Below, one piece after another: positions 58,101 to 64,000 of a DNA stretch of 64,000 nt. Under the pieces are notes generated by a model. The model was given only the letters and a program-made list of their open reading frames with translations, had not been told where the DNA came from and did no database searches. The stretch is from Parapristionchus giblindavisi. Its lineage: Eukaryota; Nematoda; Chromadorea; Rhabditida; Diplogasteridae. The DNA lies in the NCBI GenBank assembly GCA_943737045.1, contig CALSFV010000355.1, positions 1 to 64,000 of the forward strand, written 5' to 3'. Numbering within the stretch: position 1 is the first letter of the stretch; each line of letters opens with the position of its first letter. A program made the position numbers and the translations under genes.

Positions 58101-61100
58101 CGGACTTTCTAACCAACCTAATATAATCATCATTATAATCACAATCATTATAATCACCATTCCATTATAAATTGTAATTTTATTATCATTATCAAATTCT
58201 AATGCAAAATATTTTTGATTGATTTTTTAAATGATTATTGTATTTGTATTTTGTATATTGTAATAAGATTTTCATAAATAGAAAAATAGCAAAAGAAGTT
58301 GAACTTGTATGGGAATCGATCTTGCGAGCAAAAGATATATAGACAATCCTCTTATCCATCCGGCCACCACTGCTTGCTCTTGATCTCACAGAGACTGGAT
58401 CTTATTGTAGGGCGAAAAAAAGACAGTCAGAAATATGCAAATTACTTGGCCCCCAGGGGTACGTTGCCAAAATCCTTAACATGGGAGTCTTCTATTTGGG
58501 AGACCTATCGAATGGTATATGTCCCATTCCGAAGTCCGGGACCGGCGCACCATACTTCCCTTGTTAGTACGTGGGTTGCTCCCCTTTAAGTGGACCCATT
58601 ATTTGGTTGTATCCGGAGTAAATAGTTAGTACCCGAGTCATTATTTGGTCGCTGTTTGCTGGCCTGAGGCTGCGCGAGACCTGACGTCGCATGGTTCTAC
58701 AGAGGGTTTTGTCGGTAACGAAAAGCACATTTTTTCTTGGTAGTTTTAGCTTTTGTTGCCAAAAAAATAGAATGATTAAAAATTTTGGTCAATTGATGAT
58801 GCAACAATTTCGTTGCAGGACGCAATCTGCACGCTGTGCGTGAGATGTGTGCCGGCGGAGCGATTTCCTCTCGCAGGTATCGATTTATTGATTTTATTTG
58901 ATGTCAGTTGATTCGAAATGACACTTCCTAGCTAGTTTTAAAACTAAATATAACGCCCATATAAATTCAACTCTGTGATGAAATGGGTAGAGAAAATCTG
59001 GTTGCTAATCGATCACGGAGTTGATGTAGCTTATTCCAAAATTTAAGATATTGGGGGAGGGGTAACCGTAGTGGTCGAGAGTCCCTGATTTTGATCCACC
59101 TATGATCCACAATCGATGCGTTTGTCAAAAAATTAAATTAGTAATGTAAATGGATGTAATTTTATTGGTTTACTTGCACGTTAGAAGTAAATTATAAAAC
59201 TAATATATTAATACCATTAATTGCTTATGTTTCAGGCCAGCCATTTCCTTTGTCATTCACTCTGCCCGTGGGACGACGAGCTCGTACGAGTAGTAAGGGA
59301 ACCGGAGGAGTGGATGAGAGGAGGGCTACGACGAGCTATGAGAGGGCAGCCGATGGTGGAAGGAGCAGTGGTACGGTAGACTTATTGATCCATTACTGTA
59401 GGTCATATAAGCAAGGTGGATTACTCTAGTATCATTGTGTGGTTTGGAGCTACGGTGGTTTACGGTTATCTATGATTGTATCATTGGTAGGTTAATGTAT
59501 TATAGTCTGGGTACTGTAATGCCGATAGAGTCGAGATTACGGTAGCTGTTGAAAATCAATTACGGTATGTATGTACCTCATTACCTAATTTGCAGATGAG
59601 GATCAAGAGGAAGCGGATGATGAGTTGGCGGAGGAATTGGGAGAGGTAATGAGGGTCAATTGTTTATAGCGGCTAATCAGCCTCCACTACGGACCAAATC
59701 ATGCTAGTGCAACCATAAATCAACTGGTTTACCCCGATTAGTTTTCCTTTTGGGAGATCCCCCCATAATCAGTAAGCGGTGCTATCTAATGAGACTCATC
59801 ACTTTGTAGGAAAGCGGCGGGAGTGGCGCGTCAGACGCGGATGACGACGCGGTCGGGCGTCCTGATGGTGGCATACGGTAGGTATCGAAGAGATTTTATT
59901 TCGATTGATGCAAATGCATTGTGATGTTTAATGATTAGTAATTCTGGGATTAGATCAATGATGTTATGTTTTTGGATTATTTTATTGATCGATTGACTAT
60001 TTTATCGATTAATTTACTATTTTATCGATTAACTGGCTATTTTATCGATCGATTGACTTTCAGCAAGCAATCTGATATGCCTCGACTGTCATCGTACGCG
60101 CGTTTCTTCGCGGAACTCGTGGGTGACGGTGCGTCTGCGTCCGTCCGCAAGATCACCGTGCAGCCGCTCAAGAAGCGGTCACCATCCGCGCCAGGAGCGT
60201 CCCATCCGCACGCGTCTCAATCAACGACGCAGCCGATATCGTACGCACAGGCGATACTCAATGCTGCACAGGTTATTTATTATCTTTTTGCCCATTAGTT
60301 TGTTTCTGATAGTGTTGTCTCGATTGATTGTGATATCTGGCTGAAGGTACGGTAGATACGGTAGTGTCACTCTGGCCTGTCTCGAACACTACTTGAGAGT
60401 TTACCGTGTAAAGAAGATAATGTAGCTAAACCCACTTATTCTATGATTGATTTTTATTATTATTTATGATTGATGTATTTCCAGCATACACATTCGATCC
60501 AACAATGGGTGAAGATTGCGTATCCAGAGATGATTGGTCCGGATCGAGAATTGCCCCTGCAACCCCTCGTCTTCAGCACCAATGCCATGAGGTTAGAGTG
60601 ATCTTTGATCTTTGATCTTTAACAAATGTAAATCTTATAGTATAGATTCCTTGTCAATGAAGACTAAACTAGTGGCTCAGCAAACTGAGTGTATTGGAAT
60701 GTTTGTGCTACATGAATCTGGCGACTTTGCCTGCTGTCTTCTCTCAATTCATCTACCCCTATTTCTCTAACTATTTATCTATTGCTCGCTCTATATCATA
60801 CATTTTTCGCGCTTTCTCAGGATTTTTTATATTGTAGGTTTATATTTTCGAAATATAGTGGATCAATTTAAAAAATCGCTATTTTTTTCGCTTAAAAACG
60901 TACCGTTTGAAGTTGGTCGATCTTGAAAATGAGTCTTATATAGATCCTCGCATTACGAGGGTATGAAAATGTATTCTTCGGTCTCTCTAGACCCAAACGT
61001 TTCTCCTCAATTCTTCAGACAAGTGGCAGCGAAGGCAGGCAATGGTCACAAGAAGTCATCGACGACGGAGAAACCGTTCAAACGACGATTTGTCTACGAT

Positions 61101-64000
61101 CTCGATAGTCTCTTAAAGGGACGTGATGGAGGGGCGGGGCCTAACGAGCGACTGACCAATGATGATCGGGAACGGTATGGTGGGTACGGTAGATTGATTA
61201 CGGTATGGTGGGTACGGTAGATCGTGGGTTGGTTACAGTAATCTGTTGGTTTCTGGACTCATCACAGTAATCTTCGGTTATTGTTTGATTGAAATATGTT
61301 GACAGTTGATGGGATTGTTGTAATTCTGATCGAATATAATGAAATATCGATTGATTTAGGCAAATGATTTATTGATTTATCGATTGTTTCCTTTCAGTCT
61401 TGGTCGTGTTGATTCTCGATACGATCATTTGCTCTTCGAGTCTCGTTTCGAATCGGGCAATCTGCGGGCAGCTATTCAGGTATACGGTGCACAGCGTTTC
61501 TTTACCACAGTGAGAGCGCGCATTGAAATTTTGGCAAAATGCCAAAAAAATACGGTATAACTGCACCGTGGTGTACTGTCGTCGTCTGTGTCTCTCACTT
61601 TTGTGTGCTCTCTCTCTCTTTCGCTCTACCTTTTTCTCTGTTACACCATGAGCGCTCTCGAAACGCAGTGCGGTGCAACTAGATTACGGTAGAATTTGGG
61701 TAGTATATGGTACGATTAGATTACGGTAGAATTTGGGTAGAACATGGTACGATTAGATTACGGTAGAATTTGGGTGGAATATGATGCAATTCGTTTACGG
61801 TAGAATTTGGATAGAATATGGTGCAATTCGAATACGGTATAATTTGGGTAGAATACGGTGCAATTCGATTACGGTAGAATTTGGGTAGAATATGGTGCAA
61901 TTCGATTACGGTAGAATTTGGGTAGAATATGTTGCAATTCGATTACGGTAGAATTTGGGTAGAATACGGTGCAATTCGATTACGGTAGAATTTGGCTCAC
62001 TTAATTTTGTTAAGTATACAGTTGTATTAGTCACTTAATCAATAATGCATTAGTACTTGACTATGAGTTGTTATGCTCTGGCGGTCAAAAGCGCTATTGC
62101 GTAAACCGCGTTCTGTATTTCATACTGATAAAGTTACAATATATGTAAATGGGTGTGGGACTTTTTGTCACATAGGACGCTAGGTTACACTGATGTGATA
62201 TGACTATAACAGTTCCATATGGTATCATACAAAAGCTGTCTTAAAGTATCTTTTATAACCCTAAATAGTTACGGTAGCGTACAATCAATAATCAACGTAT
62301 ACCGTATTCCAGACCGACCGTACCCACTACGAGCTCATCCTTCAACCGGACATTAATCAGTCGCGAGAGCACTATCAGTGGTTTTACTTTGAGGTAGGAT
62401 ATTTTAACGTTCCGATTTATTACGTCAATTCCGATTGTGAGAGCGGGAATTTCAAATAATCAATTGATTGGATTACTGTAGATCTCGAATGGCGAAGCGA
62501 ACGTGGAATACACTTTCGAGATTGTGAACTGCATGAAGACGTCGTCGATGTTTGTCCATGGTGGGTTACGGTATACTTGGAGTTGATTGAATAGGATATG
62601 GTAGATTACTGTAGATCGAGTACTGTTCAGAGATATTGTTTTGTTTTCATTTAATGGTTTCCGAAATAAGCTGCTCTGCGGGAAACTGTTCTTTTCGGTA
62701 CTTTAATAACTTTGTCAACTTGTTGATTCGCTGTTTCTGCAGCCCTATTATGCTGTTGTTGGCATTTCATTATCATTATTATCTTTGGTACCCCTGTTCT
62801 TTGGAATCTAAACTATGTTTACTTCCCAGGCATGCAGCCAGTGGCGTTTTCTGTTGGTGAGGCTGCCTCTGGACGGCCAGGATGGGTGCGTGTAGGCCAC
62901 TCAATATGCTACTACCGTAATCGATACGTGATTGATGCCGACCTCGATGGACATAGGAAAGATCGGTGAGTGGGGTGGTATCGTGAAGTGACTTTATTGA
63001 TTGATTGAGTGGGGTGGTATAGTGAAGTGACTCTATTGATTGATTGAGTGGGGTGGTATAGTGAAGTGACTCTATTGATTGATTGAGTGGGGTGGTATCG
63101 TGAAGTGACTTTATTGATTGATTGAGTATTACAGTATTTTGTCCGGTTGGGTATACTGTAGCTTCCGTTTTCAGATTCTTCTCTCTTCGCTTCACAATTG
63201 CCCTGAGACATCGAGGCGACGTGTGCTATCTCGCCTATCACTTTCCGTACACTTATTCGAGTCTGCAGGTGGGGGAGTAGAGATCAAAGATCAATCTATT
63301 AAAGATCAAAGATCAATCTGTTTTTGCATAGCAATACTCGAATATTGCTCACGTCTGATATGAGAAGATAATAATTGAATAATTATAAAATAATAATTTA
63401 AAATATGAACTACCAGGCGTCGTTGGAGTGCTGGATCGCTCGGACTCCTTCGACAGTTTACGCGAGACGAGATACGATAGGGCAGTCACTTGCAGGTTTC
63501 AATCTTTGCTCATATATTCACTGTGTGTGAATAAATCGGTCAATTTCGGAAAAAAATACACCGCATTATACTTTTTTCGCGCCATTTGAAAGGCTCCATA
63601 TGAATTTTAAAGGTTTTCGATTGCAGGCAACCCGCTCACGCTGATTACCGTAACCGGGGTTGGCTCGCGGGATGAGGTGAGTGGGGGGATTACGGTAGAC
63701 TGGTAGACTAATCGATATTTATTGATTGAATTCCAGGTAGCTGATCGGGAGACGGTAGTGTTCACAGGTCGCGTGCATCCTGGCGAGAGTAATGCGAGTT
63801 GGATAATGCATGGTACGGTAGATGGGCGATATCGATTTAATTCCTTCGTCCTATCTTTTTGGCACTTTTATTATACGGTCCTGAAAAGAACGATTATCGA
63901 TTTTTTTCCAATCAATGATTATTGATTTTGTCAGGTCTGCTCGAGTACCTTCTCTCATCAGATGACGCCATTGCTCGTGAGGCTCGCTCACTCATCGTCT
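40252..64000 (+). CDS. ccpp-1: Cytosolic carboxypeptidase 1 (Nna1/AGTPBP1/CCPP-1 type), 25 exons, 3' end outside the window
   Basis: M14 metallocarboxypeptidase expected to shorten polyglutamate side chains and C-termini of tubulin. Exons: 40252-40389, 41879-41957, 42304-42501, 42834-42892, 43275-43341, 45777-45905, 46219-46301, 46937-47003, 51301-51416, 58819-58876, 59236-59370, 59596-59645, 59810-59877, 60064-60271, 60485-60591, 61019-61174, 61398-61479, 62313-62393, 62482-62560, 62830-62965, 63175-63268, 63417-63495, 63627-63676, 63737-63812, 63935 to edge. All junctions are in phase and give about 820 aa. The N-terminal ~300 aa are helical, like the armadillo-type domain of CCP1. An acidic linker follows (EDQEEADDELAEELGE). 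The CCP-specific N-domain is clear: LLFESRFESGNLRAAIQ, HYQWFYFEISNGE, GMQPVAFSVGEA, ICYYRNRY, YHFPYTYSSLQ. The first zinc motif is GRVHPGESNASW (H~787, E~790). The second zinc His and catalytic Glu lie beyond the edge. The TTTACAG just before the ATG may be a trans-splice acceptor. Confidence 0.92.
43410..44835. mobile_element. Tc1/mariner-type foldback, 1.43 kb, TA target duplication
   Basis: Ends are CAGTATCGGTCAAAAGTCAT on the left and the complement of CAGTATAGGTCAAAAGTCAT on the right, flanked by TA (43408-43409, 44836-44837). CAGT...GGTCAAAAGT termini and TA duplication are typical of Tc1-like elements. Arms of about 600 bp pair across a ~200-bp centre around 44060-44180. No transposase is present. 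It lies in intron 5 of the carboxypeptidase gene, starting 69 bp after that intron's donor. Confidence 0.88.
46015..46157. repeat. 143-bp hairpin element
   Basis: GTGGCCGTATGCAAGAAC at the left pairs with the right end. AAAATGTGACGTCATTAGCG and GTAGGCGGAGG pair across a short loop. It lies in intron 6 of the carboxypeptidase gene, 62 bp before exon 7. Confidence 0.9.
46391..46480 (-). repeat. Partial copy of the 10824-type hAT-like MITE
   Basis: CATACGTGGTCGAGATTGTT, GCCAGCGACAAGCC and the following AAAAATTCATTCAAAAATGA parallel the complement of 10920-11003. The other end and target duplication are not evident. Confidence 0.5.
46509..46841. mobile_element. 333-bp MITE with CACAGAGAATCTGG ends and TA duplication
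   Basis: Terminal inverted repeats CACAGAGAATCTGGAGCAAG and, at the right end, the complement of CACAGAGAATCTGGTGCAAG are flanked by TA on both sides. An internal hairpin at 46676-46711 (TTTCATCCTTGCTCTG and its complement) marks the centre. It lies in intron 7 of the carboxypeptidase gene. Confidence 0.85.
48241..48303 (+). repeat. tRNA-like sequence, left arm of 48033-49054
   Basis: AGGTGGCCGAGTGGGTAGGA is an A box of the Ser/Leu tRNA type. GTGTTCAATTC is a weakened B box. Confidence 0.65.
48409..48680. repeat. Inverted (CCCTCT)n / (GGGAGA)n pair
   Basis: 48409-48511 is a CCCTCT run, and 48607-48676 a GGGAGA run. They form the inner stem of the 48033-49054 foldback. Confidence 0.9.
48783..48844 (-). 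repeat. tRNA-like sequence, right arm of 48033-49054
   Basis: Inverted partner of 48241-48303 with GGTGGCCGAGTGGGTAGGAG on the minus strand. Confidence 0.65.
49421..49531. repeat. Perfect 47-bp-stem hairpin
   Basis: 49421-49467 (begins ATGCACTGTTACATTTGCC) is exactly complementary to 49485-49531, with a 17-base loop. It lies in intron 8 of the carboxypeptidase gene. Confidence 0.95.
53273..53333 (+). repeat. tRNA-like sequence, left arm of 53079-58564
   Basis: GTGGCCGGATGGATAAGAGG (A box type) and AAGTTCGATTCCC (B box). The intervening part shares CTTTTGCTCG with the 48241 copy. Confidence 0.65.
53480..54056. repeat. Small AT-rich foldback nested in the 53079-58564 element
   Basis: 53480-53690 and 53850-54056 are imperfect inverted copies. 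Landmarks are GTAACATTTTCCCGTACGTG on the left and, on the right, the complement CTTACGGGGAAAATGTTAC. The adjacent CGGTCGTTAAAGATGGAGG is likewise mirrored at 53950-53970. The loop (53690-53850) shows no coding sequence. Confidence 0.75.
55047..55150 (+). repeat. Poly-C followed by (CT)n
   Basis: A run of 15 C at about 55056, then dinucleotide CT for about 65 bases with a single CTAT break. Confidence 0.9.
55311..55950 (-). CDS. Captured ORF: acidic, NLS-tailed protein with a GWAL...KADP-type domain seen in C2H2 zinc-finger proteins
   Basis: The minus-strand frame is open from the foldback arm (about 55950) to the stop at 55311, over 200 codons with no interruption. In order it holds a zinc-finger-like remnant (FGQLEQQIFTGKHEYQPERL, with a terminal GKH like the second half of a C2H2 finger). 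Then comes DPGWALRETKKRN, a helical region with GEKANPHEAEKFMKNAKRAD and ISPRNRLSITQIKSLINGLL. The end is a Glu/Asp/Ser-rich tail and a basic end KKRGRRN that could be a nuclear signal. The order GWAL - basic - hydrophobic - G.KADP - M..A...DG - L...QI.S....L recalls uncharacterised proteins I remember from cnidarians and molluscs. No ATG opens the frame near its 5' end, so it is probably the 3' exon(s) of a gene captured between the arms of a foldback (54070-56845). Function unknown. Confidence 0.55.
56857..58121 (+). mobile_element. Mariner (Tc1/mariner superfamily, DD34D) transposon, degraded
   Basis: A 1265-bp element with inverted ends reading (T)AGGTTGGTTAGAAAGTCC at the left and the complement at the right, flanked by TA (56855-56856 and 58122-58123). 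Length and ends are typical of mariner. The transposase is readable in several frames: helix-turn-helix part with LEDQTRSGRP (57195-57225), TGDEKWVMYSNVEPNGGK (57481-57534), HDNARSD (57751-57771) and YSMDLAPYDYHLF (57835-57873). Exactly 34 residues separate the second and third catalytic Asp. At least two frame changes and stops lie between the start and the first catalytic motif, and the C-terminal part after the third Asp is also broken, so it is inactive. It inserted into the right arm region of the larger 53079-58564 foldback. Confidence 0.9.
58311..58370 (-). repeat. tRNA-like sequence, right arm of 53079-58564
   Basis: Inverted partner of 53273-53333. The B box reads AGATCGATTCCC on the minus strand. 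Confidence 0.65.
61680..61995 (+). repeat. 37-bp minisatellite in the carboxypeptidase gene
   Basis: Unit GATTACGGTAGAATTTGGGT then AGAATATGGTGCAATTC, about eight to nine copies, in intron 17. Confidence 0.9.
62968..63125 (+). repeat. 39-bp minisatellite next to the exon 20 donor
   Basis: Unit GAGTGGGGTGGTATAGTGAA then GTGACTCTATTGATTGATT, four copies. The array begins within the donor GTGAGT (62966) of exon 20. Confidence 0.9.

Larger units (their letters stand above)
53079..58564. mobile_element. 5.5 kb foldback of the ACAAGGGAAGT family, loop filled by nested elements
   Basis: Arms about 53079-53480 and 58150-58564 are inverted copies with ends ACAAGGGAAGTATGGTGCGC. They share CCATTCGATAGGTCTCCC with the 48033 element, so the two are related. 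A tRNA-like sequence sits 194 bp inside each end. The interior holds, left to right, a small AT-rich foldback (53480-54056), a 2.8 kb foldback with a captured ORF (54070-56845) and a mariner (56857-58121). The whole sits in the 7.4 kb intron 9 of the carboxypeptidase gene. Confidence 0.85.

Noticed and set aside
62968..63125. CRISPR-like array
   Set aside because: Units are contiguous with no unique spacers; it is a minisatellite. The same holds for 15343, 29772, 31405 and 61680.

Overview
This window looks like a piece of an animal genome, most likely a nematode. Genes are split into many short exons with GT..AG introns. Acceptors are usually TTNCAG or NTTGCAG, and two start codons follow a TTTTCAG or TTTACAG site with no open exon upstream, as expected at a spliced-leader acceptor. 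Introns are full of short dispersed motifs (TTACGGTAG, ATTGATTGATT). I cannot name the species. No bacterial gene organisation is visible.

Three genes read cleanly on the + strand. A TMX3-like transmembrane thioredoxin/PDI has 16 exons (25739-34160, 452 aa). A KGD4/MRPS36-like small mitochondrial protein has 5 exons (34855-38729, 95 aa). A cytosolic carboxypeptidase 1 (Nna1/AGTPBP1/CCPP-1 type) has 25 exons seen from 40252 and runs off the right edge. Every exon junction in these three models keeps frame. They follow one another on one strand, with about 0.65 and 1.5 kb between them. They act in ER thiol chemistry, mitochondrial 2-oxoglutarate dehydrogenase assembly and tubulin deglutamylation, so no common pathway is implied.

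The rest is dominated by inverted-repeat (foldback) elements, many nested. 1-7450 holds a 1.8 kb foldback, a 0.95 kb foldback between direct repeats, copies of a ~110 bp palindromic MITE and long purine/pyrimidine tracts. 7453-17621 is bounded by near-identical inverted arms. It encloses decayed exons: a small mitochondrial-type membrane protein, a glycogen synthase fragment and a charged low-complexity protein. Several carry stops or frameshifts. 17998-25508 is a 7.5 kb palindrome with an 8-bp target duplication, and one arm carries a second 1.75 kb foldback. The introns of the carboxypeptidase gene hold a Tc1-type foldback (43410-44835), smaller hairpin elements, a 1 kb foldback (48033-49054) and a 5.5 kb nest (53079-58564). 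That nest contains a dead mariner transposon and another foldback carrying a long minus-strand ORF.

The most unusual signal is a family of three foldbacks (7453-17621, 48033-49054, 53079-58564). They share the terminus ACAAGGGAAGT, and each has a tRNA-like Pol III promoter-type sequence about 200-235 bp inside each end, pointing inward. Two of the three carry what looks like captured gene sequence.
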